DNA of 60,000 bases, taken from contig NC_088300.1 of the NCBI RefSeq assembly GCF_032854445.1, positions 79,029,084 through 79,089,083 of the forward strand, in the 5' to 3' direction. Positions 36,601 through 39,999 of this stretch are shown here, piece by piece. Position 1 is the stretch's first letter. Every line of letters begins with the position of its first letter. A program made the translations under genes and the position numbers. The notes beneath the pieces are model-generated. The model was not told the origin of the DNA and did no database searches. It worked only from the letters and a program-made list of their open reading frames with translations. Origin of the DNA: Liolophura sinensis (lineage: Eukaryota; Mollusca; Polyplacophora; Chitonida; Chitonidae).

Positions 36601-37254
36601 ATAATTTATCACATGTGGCCTTTGTAATAGCTATGATGGTTGTTATACTTTTTCACCTGTGGTCTGTGTAATAGTTATGGTGGTTGTTATACTTCATCAC
36701 CTGGGTCCGGTGTAATAGCTATGATAGTTGTCACACTTTATGAACTAAGGTATCTGTAATAGCTATGATGGCTGTCATACTCACCAAGGCTGTGAAGGAG
36801 GATCACACGCCAGATCAGAACTGACTTTAACCCAAAATACCAGTGTAAACGATTTCTCGGGTTTAAAGGTTTTGGAGACCGTGCATTCCGAGGAGTCGTT
36901 GGAAAAGGCGTAGATAACTGTCCGCTGCTCGGTAGTCATGTCAGAAATCCGGGGGACCGACAGCTGCGCACAGCTTGTGTTGTTATTGATATCGAAAACG
37001 CGAGGCTGGGTCGTGATTCCTGACGGGCACGTGTCATTGCAGGTTTGTGAAATGCAATCACCTTGTCGGTTGTCACAGTAAGATGTACAAATGCCTTCTG
37101 GCATAATATTTACCATTTTCTCCAGTGCGACATTTTCTGCCAAAGTGTGTTGTGTACCACTCATGCAAAACATCACAGTAGCAACGGCACAGACTACCTT
37201 ATTCCAAATAGGATTAGTCAATTGCCTGGGTAGATCTGCTAGGAAGTTAGTCAT
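566..37254 (-). CDS. Receptor tyrosine kinase with usherin-like N-terminus and MET-like IPT-TM-kinase half (gene model, 19 exons, 3' end missing)
   Basis: A minus-strand gene model. The exons are 36785-37254, 33480-33627, 30051-30165, 29613-29682, 25830-26079, 23047-23150, 21826-21990, 20998-21125, 17110-17267, 16796-16935, 16062-16187, 15404-15503, 12974-13213, 10455-10619, 8476-8650, 6803-6949, 6314-6448, 2760-2941 and 566-675. They total 3128 nt and every junction keeps the frame. Approximate domain positions: signal peptide 1-38; Cys-rich and LamG-like 40-270; laminin N-terminal-like 270-440; laminin EGF modules 441-536; IPT/TIG domains 537-793; membrane helix 805-825; juxtamembrane 826-895; tyrosine kinase from about 900. 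The sequence suggests a cell-surface receptor with adhesive, basement-membrane-type modules. IPT domains before the helix and the NCM after the catalytic loop recall MET/RON and plexins, but no Sema or PSI domain is seen. The DFG motif and activation loop lie beyond the left edge. Least certain are the 5' end of exon 11, the donor of exon 9 and a possible missed exon between exons 10 and 11. Confidence 0.85.
676..2759. other. RTK intron 18 with an inverted TCCTTGAAA-type repeat pair
   Basis: No exon is recognised here. Two related segments rich in TTCAAGGAGTTTTC-type words lie at about 1345-1440 and, inverted, at about 2505-2612. Both carry a CCAGGGT-type end, so they may be ends or copies of a small DNA element. 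The ORFs here have no recognisable domain. Confidence 0.35.
2760..2941 (-). CDS. RTK exon 18: kinase alpha-C, beta-4, beta-5 and hinge
   Basis: Acceptor TTGTACAG|AGAACG, donor CAAATC|GTAAGT. 60 codons. [20 protein letters not shown], then [15 protein letters not shown], is the tyrosine kinase pattern H-P-N-V-L-x-L-L-G ... Y-M-x-x-x-x-L-x-x-Y-I. It is closest in my reading to MET/RON (HPNVLSLLG). The alpha-C Glu position is Gln (KQAVYF, residue 960). Confidence 0.85.
3208..5890. repeat. 26-bp minisatellite in RTK intron 17, about 100 copies
   Basis: The unit is close to CATTCACATACCTGGTACAG plus CCTGTG (26 bp), tandem with point changes. 26 is not a multiple of 3, so all three plus-strand frames stay open and give spurious Cys/His-rich ORFs. 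On the gene's sense strand most units contain CCAG|GTATGT, a good 5' splice site match. Confidence 0.95.
6314..6448 (-). CDS. RTK exon 17: kinase N-lobe with degenerate Gly-rich loop and beta-3 Lys
   Basis: Acceptor ACGAAAAAG|CATTAG, donor ATAACAA|GTATCA. 44 codons in phase. [14 protein letters not shown] aligns with the Gly-rich loop and beta-2 of MET-type kinases: Phe, Val and the later Gly are kept, but the three loop glycines are gone. EVTLLKDS gives the likely beta-3 Lys (residue 941). The exon is placed by phase and this alignment, so it is a little less certain than its neighbours. Confidence 0.65.
6803..6949 (-). CDS. RTK exon 16: juxtamembrane region up to kinase start
   Basis: Acceptor ATTGTCAG|ATAACC, donor AAGAAAG|GTAGGT, phases fit both sides. 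Encodes a Pro-rich lead ([16 protein letters not shown]) and [14 protein letters not shown], in the position where receptor kinases enter strand beta-1. Function as juxtamembrane segment is inferred from position. Confidence 0.65.
6976..7006. repeat. GTAT microsatellite
   Basis: A short imperfect run of GTAT units in RTK intron 16, close to exon 16. Confidence 0.8.
7052..7480. repeat. 21-bp minisatellite with 63-bp higher-order unit
   Basis: Units such as GATGGTGACTTAGGGGATACA alternate with two sister 21-mers, making a 63-bp higher-order repeat. Diverged relatives continue at 7868-8050 and 8200-8460 in the same intron (RTK intron 15, 6950-8475). Confidence 0.85.
7868..8460. repeat. Diverged relatives of the 21-bp GGTGAC/GATGACTTAGGTAAT minisatellite
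   Basis: Two decayed blocks (about 7868-8050 and 8200-8460) of units such as AATGTTGATAATGACTTAGG, ending just before the donor of exon 15. They are separated by about 150 bp of unrelated sequence. Confidence 0.6.
8476..8650 (-). CDS. RTK exon 15: transmembrane helix and basic juxtamembrane stretch
   Basis: Encodes [12 protein letters not shown], then a 21-residue hydrophobic helix ([20 protein letters not shown], about residues 805-825), then a stop-transfer run [10 protein letters not shown]. That makes a type I single-pass receptor. The acceptor TTGGTCAG|CTACAC is chosen because it joins exon 14 in phase. The donor is AAAGCT|GTAAGA. Confidence 0.8.
9025..9106. repeat. Imperfect inverted repeat
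   Basis: The left arm near GGTGTTCAAGCTAGATGATC and the right arm near GATCATCCAGCTTGGACACC pair over about 25 bp with few mismatches, around a loop of roughly 30 bp. It could be a small MITE-like hairpin or a chance fold. It lies in RTK intron 14, the rest of which (8651-9990) shows only homopolymer runs and no gene. Confidence 0.55.
9990..10460. repeat. Diverged repeats carrying TATGGTAGGT/TATGGTAAGT words, interrupted by a SINE
   Basis: On the sense strand, several segments read like TATGGTAAGTGACTGTATAC or GTAGGTTACTTTATATAC. They resemble the exon 14 donor (GTTATG|GTAGGTGACTTTAC). A SINE fragment sits at 10140-10283 among them. They look like old tandem copies of the exon 14 junction. 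Confidence 0.5.
10140..10283 (+). mobile_element. SINE family A, 3' part
   Basis: Matches the full copy at 19931-20198 from CTGCCAACAACTTGCGGATG through TTCTTGAGTAGGGCGTGAAA to an AAATAAATAAATAAATA tail. The tRNA-like head is missing. Confidence 0.85.
10455..10619 (-). CDS. RTK exon 14: third IPT domain
   Basis: Acceptor TCTCTTCAG|GGCTTC, donor GTTATG|GTAGGT. 55 codons in phase 0. Encodes [29 protein letters not shown] and [10 protein letters not shown], matching the end of plexin/MET IPT domains (G-x-x-L, V-x-V-G-x-x-x-C, phi-x-C-x-P-P). Confidence 0.8.
10860..11915. repeat. 64-bp minisatellite in RTK intron 13
   Basis: About 16 units of 64 bp, with GGTTCTCTCCGTGACAGAAA, GGGCACTGCAGTATATATCA and TGAGGTTTTAGTATTC in each. 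Units alternate between GATAGAAAGGGCAAC and GACAGAAAGGATGAC types. Later copies are decayed. Confidence 0.9.
11920..12546. repeat. 60-bp minisatellite related to the adjacent 64-bp array
   Basis: About 10 units of 60 bp containing GTCGTGAGGTTTTAGTGGTC and TCCGTGACAGAATAGAGGAC. It shares GTGAGGTTTTAGT..TCCGTGACAGAA with the preceding 64-bp array. The period is a multiple of 3, so a 206-residue ORF appears (20-residue repeats). It lies inside the intron and I do not regard it as coding. Confidence 0.9.
12974..13213 (-). CDS. RTK exon 13: end of second and start of third IPT domain
   Basis: Acceptor CTTTTCCAG|GAATGC, donor ATCATG|GTGAGT. 80 codons, phase 0 at both ends. Two Cys (ECLVEP, MYCPSPS) fit the end of IPT2. 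[13 protein letters not shown] resembles the inter-IPT segment of plexins and MET (F-x-x-D-P), and VIRIM begins the next domain. Confidence 0.75.
13425..14115. repeat. 33-bp minisatellite in RTK intron 12
   Basis: About 20 units of 33 bp such as GATATTCCAGGCACAAAGAG plus TATAGCGATATAT. The period is divisible by 3, so ORFs are open on both strands, one running into exon 13. Confidence 0.9.
14450..15345. repeat. 20-bp minisatellite split by a SINE
   Basis: Units such as GAGTATACAACCATACTGTA (20 bp) run from about 14450 to 14925 and again from 15150 to 15345. A family A SINE lies between. One higher-order block of about 200 bp is duplicated (14490-14690 against 14690-14880). Confidence 0.85.
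14943..15139 (+). mobile_element. SINE family A, 5'-truncated, inside the 20-bp array
   Basis: Starts at GGTCGCTGTGAGTTCATGTC and runs to TCAAATAAATAAATAA. It matches the full copy at 19931-20198 except for the missing tRNA head. Confidence 0.85.
15404..15503 (-). CDS. RTK exon 12: second IPT domain
   Basis: Acceptor TTTCAACAG|TGGTGG, donor AAGCAG|GTGAGG. Encodes [20 protein letters not shown], the S-G-G-x-x-L-T-V-T-G-x-N-L signature of plexin/MET-type IPT domains. The phases match exons 11 and 13. Confidence 0.8.
16062..16187 (-). CDS. RTK exon 11: end of first IPT domain, start of second
   Basis: Donor ATCGTAAG|GTGAGT. Encodes [20 protein letters not shown], the IPT boundary pattern F-x-Y-x-x-x-P-x-V-x-x-I-x-P, and joins exon 12 to read SIVSGG. 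The 5' end is uncertain. The acceptor CGAGCAG|TAGTAG is chosen because it fits the phase, although its pyrimidine tract is weak. The other AG sites upstream give a stop or the wrong phase. Confidence 0.65.
16796..16935 (-). CDS. RTK exon 10: first IPT/TIG domain, N-terminal half
   Basis: Acceptor GTTACAG|GATGCT, donor CAGCAG|GTAAGT. Encodes [21 protein letters not shown], the classic IPT/TIG opening (I-x-P-x-x-G-P-x-x-G-G-T-x-V-T-I-x-G). In MET, RON and plexins such domains sit between the outer module and the membrane. The usual Cys pair of plexin-type IPT domains is not seen here, which may point to a missed small exon before exon 11. Confidence 0.8.
17110..17267 (-). CDS. RTK exon 9: laminin-type EGF modules
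   Basis: Acceptor GTTTCAG|GTCGAG. Encodes [17 protein letters not shown] followed by [16 protein letters not shown], a textbook laminin EGF pattern (GYWG, CD..SGQC.C..GV). The donor TGT|GTCAGT is not the strongest but is the one that keeps frame with exon 10. The ORF stays open a further 50 bp, so the exact end could differ. Confidence 0.75.
17293..19930. repeat. 42-bp minisatellite in RTK intron 8, about 60 copies
   Basis: Units of 42 bp such as ACCATAAACAGTTCACTCAC plus TGAGAACCTGGTAATCAAATAT. The period is a multiple of 3, producing minus-strand ORFs made of 14-residue repeats ([14 protein letters not shown]). On the gene's sense strand each unit carries CTCA|GTGAGT. Confidence 0.95.
19931..20198 (+). 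mobile_element. SINE family A, full-length
   Basis: A tRNA-like head with A box TGGCTCAGTTGG and B box GTTCAAGTCC, a body with CTGCGGATGGTCGTGGGTTT and TATAAGTGAAATATTCTTGA, and an AATAAATAAATAAATAAA tail. It is flanked by a 14-bp direct repeat CACTGAGAACCTGG (19917-19930 and 20199-20212), which fits a target-site duplication although the host is itself a repeat array. Confidence 0.95.
20199..20610. repeat. 48-bp variant minisatellite next to the 42-bp array
   Basis: About 8 units of 48 bp with ACTGAGAACCTGGTTATCAA, ATACTAGCAGACCACAGGTA and GTTCACTC. It shares GTTCACTCACTGAGAACCTGG with the 42-bp array, so it is a derived form with an insertion. Confidence 0.9.
20998..21125 (-). CDS. RTK exon 8: laminin-type EGF module
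   Basis: Acceptor TTTTCTCAG|TCGTGC, donor TATCAAG|GTGATG. The 42 codons are Cys-rich: [16 protein letters not shown] and [11 protein letters not shown], the C-x-C spacing of laminin EGF-like modules. The phase joins exon 9, which continues with [12 protein letters not shown], the expected second half of the same module. Confidence 0.8.
21826..21990 (-). CDS. RTK exon 7: end of laminin N-terminal-like domain
   Basis: Acceptor GTTACAG|AACAG, donor CGGAAG|GTAGGT. The phase joins directly to exon 6 (AG|A). Encodes [20 protein letters not shown] and AEIFITGR, matching the end of laminin N-terminal domains, where a Y-x-phi-x-E-phi-x-phi-x-G-R-C strand leads into the first EGF module. [10 protein letters not shown] stretch precedes it. 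The domain is clearly shorter than usual (the region with the WQYF-type motif is not seen), so either it is compact or an exon between 21991 and 23046 was missed. Confidence 0.75.
22052..22169 (-). mobile_element. SINE family A fragment
   Basis: Reverse complement of the SINE body (ACCTTCCCACGTACGGACGG to ACCGGGCAGAGCCCGGGGTA direction), without tail or complete head. It lies in RTK intron 6. Confidence 0.8.
22533..22770. repeat. 34-bp array with a CRE palindrome and CCAAT in nearly every unit
   Basis: Seven units with CATCATTGACGTCACCAATG as core. TGACGTCA is the full cAMP response element palindrome and CCAAT follows directly in all but one unit. It is in RTK intron 6. Regulatory use is only inferred. 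Confidence 0.9.
23047..23150 (-). CDS. RTK exon 6: laminin N-terminal-like domain, middle part
   Basis: Acceptor TTTGTAG|ATATTT, donor GATATCAG|GTAAGT. The phase matches exon 5. Encodes [20 protein letters not shown], matching the strand after the IDLG..YQV motif of laminin N-terminal domains (phi-x-phi-x-F-x-x-x-P-x-x-x-x-I-x-R). Confidence 0.75.
23283..25497. repeat. 38-bp minisatellite in RTK intron 5, about 58 copies
   Basis: Units such as GCTGGTACGGGATGGGTGCT plus TACAGATATTCCCAGCCT (38 bp). The last third is a homogeneous sub-family with GGTACCGGATGACTGTTTAC, suggesting a recent local expansion. Confidence 0.95.
25830..26079 (-). CDS. RTK exon 5: linker and start of laminin N-terminal-like domain
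   Basis: Acceptor ATCTTTCAG|AGAAAT, donor TATCAG|GTGGGT. 83 codons. A linker with CRCG leads into [20 protein letters not shown] and then [10 protein letters not shown]. The VNDGD..TVWIS...IDLG..YQ pattern is the hallmark of the laminin N-terminal domain, and usherin has it right after a LamG-like domain, as here. Confidence 0.85.
26179..29130. repeat. 114-bp minisatellite in RTK intron 4, split by a SINE
   Basis: The unit is about 114 bp (GGATACTCCCATGTATCTAC ... ACACCGAGACGTTCCCACAC ...). It is nearly uniform at about 27640-28790 and more diverged on both sides. 114 is a multiple of 3, so two plus-strand frames remain open for over 420 codons. It lies within an intron of the opposite-strand gene. 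Confidence 0.95.
27226..27431 (+). mobile_element. SINE family A, 5'-truncated, inside the 114-bp array
   Basis: From CAATGCGGTCGCTGTGAGTT through CTGCGGATGGTCGTGGGTTT to a TCAAATAAATAAATA tail. It interrupts the array at an ATATTCCCATG-type position. Confidence 0.85.
29613..29682 (-). CDS. RTK exon 4: end of LamG-like domain
   Basis: A short exon of 70 nt. Acceptor CATTGTAG|GCGCAG, donor GGAAG|GTAAAG, and phases fit on both sides. It encodes [20 protein letters not shown], the typical closing motif of LamG-like domains (phi-x-D-phi-x-L-Y-x-x-x-phi). A plus-strand ORF with passable splice signals overlaps it, but only the minus-strand reading matches a domain and the gene phase. Confidence 0.7.
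30051..30165 (-). CDS. RTK exon 3: LamG-like domain, later part
   Basis: Acceptor CCATTTCAG|GTGTCC, donor AAATG|GTAAGA. Starts in phase 0 and ends in phase 1, matching both neighbours. Encodes [20 protein letters not shown] and then [15 protein letters not shown], resembling the later strands of usherin-type LamG-like domains. Copies of the acceptor plus the first exon bases recur in the diverged repeats upstream (30166-30345 and beyond). Confidence 0.7.
30166..30345. repeat. About 36-bp repeats carrying the exon 3 acceptor
   Basis: Diverged tandem units such as GATGAAAGCACACATGAAGC followed by AAACTTTGGACACCTGA. Read on the gene's strand they contain TTTCATCTCAG|GTGTCC-like words, close to the true exon 3 acceptor (CCATTTCAG|GTGTCC). 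More units lie at 30622-30880 and about 31475-31540. Confidence 0.75.
30491..30621 (-). mobile_element. SINE family A fragment
   Basis: The reverse-oriented 3' half, from an A/T-rich tail (TTTATTTGATTTG) through TACTCAAGAATATTTCACGT to CACGACCATTCGCAGGTTGC. Confidence 0.85.
30622..30880. repeat. Second block of the acceptor-bearing 36-bp repeats
   Basis: Units such as TTTTGGACACCTGAGAAGAA and GCACACATGAAGCAAACTTT. It is separated from the first block by unrelated sequence and a SINE. Confidence 0.65.
30944..31024 (-). mobile_element. SINE family A fragment
   Basis: A reverse-oriented internal piece containing GGTGGGAGGAAACCGGACAG and CACGACCATCCGCAGGTTGC. Confidence 0.75.
31025..31959. other. 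RTK intron 2, part without recognised gene
   Basis: Apart from a small block of the acceptor-bearing repeat at about 31475-31540, I see no exon, tRNA or element here. Confidence 0.4.
31960..32270 (-). mobile_element. SINE family B, near full-length
   Basis: A second tRNA-derived family, reverse oriented. The right end reads, on the minus strand, like a tRNA (AGATAGCACAGTTAGTAGAG, GCGTCCGCTTCGGGAGCGGT). The body has a GCCTTCGGTAAATCG-type section, and the left end is GTGAGTGAGTGCTTAGGGTT, TAACGTCGT. A second copy at 34971-35287 confirms the family. Confidence 0.85.
32275..32490. repeat. 38-bp minisatellite
   Basis: About five units of AACACTAATACCACTAACAC plus GCTGATATCATTAGCAAT. It directly follows the family B SINE. 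Confidence 0.85.
32521..32583. repeat. Perfect 16-bp inverted repeat
   Basis: CGTTTTAAACGAATGA (32521-32536) is the exact reverse complement of 32568-32583, around a 31-bp loop. The following 340 bp to 32923 hold an unrecognised 120-codon ORF. Confidence 0.7.
33113..33485. repeat. 36-bp minisatellite starting at the exon 2 donor
   Basis: About ten units of CAGTAACCTACCACAATTAC plus TGTATGAATGGCGTAC. On the gene's strand the copies nearest the exon read ATTCTG|GTAGGTTAC, identical to the last six exon bases and first nine intron bases of exon 2. Confidence 0.9.
33480..33627 (-). CDS. RTK exon 2: LamG-like domain, middle part
   Basis: Acceptor GTTGCAG|TTTTG, donor ATTCTG|GTAGGT. The frame continues from exon 1 (phase 2) and ends in phase 0. 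The 49 codons contain strand-like segments [20 protein letters not shown] and [13 protein letters not shown], consistent with the core of a LamG-like jelly roll. A 36-bp minisatellite carrying copies of this exon's donor starts right at the splice site. Confidence 0.75.
33700..34480. repeat. About 26-bp purine-rich minisatellite
   Basis: Units such as CAGGTTCCCAAGAGGAAGGG and CAGGTTTCACGGAGGAAGGG with TCTGAG or TTTGGA between. It is strongly purine/pyrimidine biased, AGGAAGG-rich on the plus strand, in RTK intron 1. Confidence 0.8.
34490..36784. repeat. 44-bp minisatellite ending at the exon 1 donor, about 45 copies
   Basis: Units such as GTCTGTGTAATAGCTATGAT plus GGTTGTCATACTTTATCACCTGAG. 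The unit touching exon 1 reads GTAATAGCTATGATGGCTGT, CATACTCACC, so the array begins in the first intron bases. A family B SINE (34971-35287) is inserted in it. Confidence 0.95.
34971..35287 (-). mobile_element. SINE family B, full-length
   Basis: On the minus strand the head reads CTCGATAGCACAATTGGTAG, AGCGTCCGCTTTGGGAGCGA. The A box TAGCACAATTGG is intact. The body includes ATCAGTATAATGG and GGGCGGGG sections, and the tail is ACTCACTCACT-type on that strand. It interrupts the 44-bp array. Confidence 0.85.
36785..37254 (-). CDS. RTK exon 1: signal peptide, Cys-rich region, start of LamG-like domain
   Basis: Codons 1-156 plus two bases. The ATG at 37254 is the first Met after an in-frame stop about 80 bp upstream. 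A polar 19-residue lead is followed by a hydrophobic core ([12 protein letters not shown]), which fits a signal peptide. Next comes a Cys-rich stretch ([18 protein letters not shown]), then [12 protein letters not shown], which has the look of a LamG/pentraxin-like beta strand. The donor reads CCTTG|GTGAGT. The 44-bp minisatellite begins in the first bases of the intron. Confidence 0.8.
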
Positions 37255-38900
37255 CCTCGCACGGTGAATACTGGATTGAAGTAAAACGGGATACTTGAAA
37301 CTATAACATACTATTTTCTAAGTCAATTTTCTGTTTATCACGAGTTCCAAATAAGTCTGTATTTTGTTCTCTTGTCCTTTCTTGTCTCGGCATGGCCCAG
37401 GCGAACTAAGCTGAATTCAGAGGTATTGGTTGAAATGTTCAGCTGTGAACACTATGACGAGATGAGAACTGTCATCTGCTTTTTGGTGAGATTTCCCTCA
37501 GCTTGTATAAGACATCAGATCCAGTGCACAGTGTCACATTATTCAGCGTGAATGTCTTTATTATCCTCACCTGCAACAGTGAAAGAACAGCTCCAACAAC
37601 AGCCTATTTATGAATTCCTTATCCCCATTATATACGCAATAACCACCGTATTTAATCGAAAACTCAGACATCCTTTTTAAATAGGCTATAGTGCCTCTCA
37701 AACAGGAATTTTCTTGACTGAGCAAGCCTGTTAGGACATATATTATCAAGTCAAGGAAAAGAAGAAAACAACATGGTGTAACCAACGAGACACCTGTACA
37801 TAACGTCCATTAGTAAATCTTACCTCCCTGCCTGCTGGATTCCCCAGCAGCCATGTTTTTGAACGGACAGTTTTAATGAGTTCTTTAAGCTTACAAAGTG
37901 GGATAAGGATTTCATGCTGAAAACCTTGCAGACCTGACCGTGTATTTTACACAAAGACCTGACTGTGTATTTTACATACAGACCTGAATGTGTATTTTAC
38001 ACACAGACCTGACTATGTATTTTACTTATACACCTGACTGTGTATATTACTTACACACCTGACTGTATTTTACCGATCAGGAGTGATATCTTAAATCGTT
38101 TTTCAGAAAACATGTTCATCGTTAAAACCCTTCGTCCTTTCTTCGTGGTTACCATGGTATGTAGCCTTTTACGGGTAGGCCTATGTAACCAAGCCAAGGT
38201 GTGAAGTAAAACCGGCCATGCGGAAGGAAATGAATCAGTGATGAGGTTGGGTAGCTAAAACGACGTGTTGTTAGCGGCGTGAACATTGCCTAGGGAAACA
38301 GCAGCCTGTATAGATGAAAAACACAGTACCTTATTTCCGCCCTGTGTTTATGAAAATATACCGATGTTAAAGGAAATAAAATTAAAATGAAACCCACTTC
38401 ATTTTTAATTATATATTTAAATTATGAAGGAATTATAGAGTTTTCATTAATTCTGATATAACGATGAACGATAAGACATGAGATTAACAGGAAGCGTGTC
38501 CATGACTAATACACAGCCCATGTAGGCCTGTTAGTCCGCGTCTCAAAATTCAGTAAACCCTGCATTTGGAACTCTCAGACATCAATACACAACAAATCTG
38601 GGAATTATCACCCAAACATCGCAAAAACTTTACATGCCAAAACATGTATGTCAAGTTACCTTTCTGTTGTTCAGTATGTTAAGTGACATGTCTGATGTTA
38701 AGTATGTTAAACGGCATTTATTTTAAGACATTCTTTTAACGGTTAATATTATAATACACTTTAATGGAAATATAAAAGCTATGTATAGACATACCTAAAA
38801 GCTGAGACCAACAGAAGATGCGGAGTCCAACTTTATAACACGGTGTTCGTTATTGCCCACATATAAACTGTCGTGAGCATATGACTAAAGTATGTATAGG
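37255..38900. other. Upstream region of the RTK gene
   Basis: It should hold the RTK promoter and 5' UTR. I see no clear TATA box at a convincing distance. A short 25-26-bp repeat (GACCTGACTGTGTATTTTAC) lies at about 37928-38070, about five copies. No further coding exon is recognised. Confidence 0.4.
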
Positions 38901-38984
38901 CCTACTGCCACTGTGGTGTTAAACCTAAATCATTCATCCATGTAACTTTTAGCCACGTTGTGGAAAAGAATAATGCCAACGTTT

Positions 38985-39475
38985 ATCCCATGTAAAATTT
39001 CTCCACGATATGGTCACAAAACTGCCAACATTTATCCCATGTAAACTTACTCTACCTTACGACGACAATATTGCCAACATTTATCCCATGTAAACTTACT
39101 CTACCTTATGACGACAATATTGCCAACATTTATCCCATGTAAACTTACTCTACCTTATGACGACAATATTGCCAACATTTATCCCATGTAAACTTACTCT
39201 ACCTTATGACGACAATATTGCCAACATTTATCCCGTGTAAACTTTCCCCAAGATATGGCCACAAAGCTGCCAACATTTATCCCATGTAAACTTACTCTAC
39301 CTTATGACGACAATATTGCCAACATTTAACCCATGTAAACTTTCCCCAAGATATGGCCAAAAAGCTGCCAACATTTATCCCATATGAATTTCTTCTACCA
39401 TATGGCGACACAACTGCCAACATTTATCCCATGTAAACCTTCGCCACAATATGGCCACAATATTGCCAACATTTA
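38985..39475. repeat. 49-bp minisatellite
   Basis: About ten units of GCCAACATTTATCCCATGTA plus AACTTACTCTACCTTATGAC and GACAATATT. Some units switch to a TTCCCCAAGATATGGCC variant. Confidence 0.9.
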
Positions 39476-39534
39476 TTTCATTTCATGCTACAATTGTGTA
39501 ATAGTTACACTAATGCTACGGATCTAGCACTTAA

Positions 39535-39992
39535 ATACGTACCTTACTACAGACATGTTCACATGTACTACAGACATTTTCAGATGCCCTACAGACATTT
39601 TCAAATGTACTGTAGACATCTTCAAATATACTGCTGACATCTTCAAATGTACTAGACATTTTAAAATATTCCACAGACATCTTCAAATGTACTACCGACA
39701 TCTTCAAATGAACTATAGACATTTTCAAATGTACTACATACATGTTTAGATGTACTAGAGACATGTTCAAATCTACTCCAGACATGTTCAAATGTACTAC
39801 CGACATCTTCAAATGTACTACAGACATGTTCAAATGTACTACAGACATGTTCAAGTGTACTACAGACATGTTTAGATGTACTACAGACATGTTCAAATCT
39901 ACTCCAGACTTGTTCAAATGTACTGTCGACACGTTCAAATGTACTACAGACATGTTCAAGTGTACTACCGACATCTCCAAATGTACTGCAGT
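39535..39992. repeat. 21-bp minisatellite
   Basis: About 21 units such as TACTACAGACATGTTCAAATG. The period is a multiple of 3, so 7-residue-repeat ORFs are open on both strands. No gene is inferred. Confidence 0.9.
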
Positions 39993-39999
39993 CGGGCTC

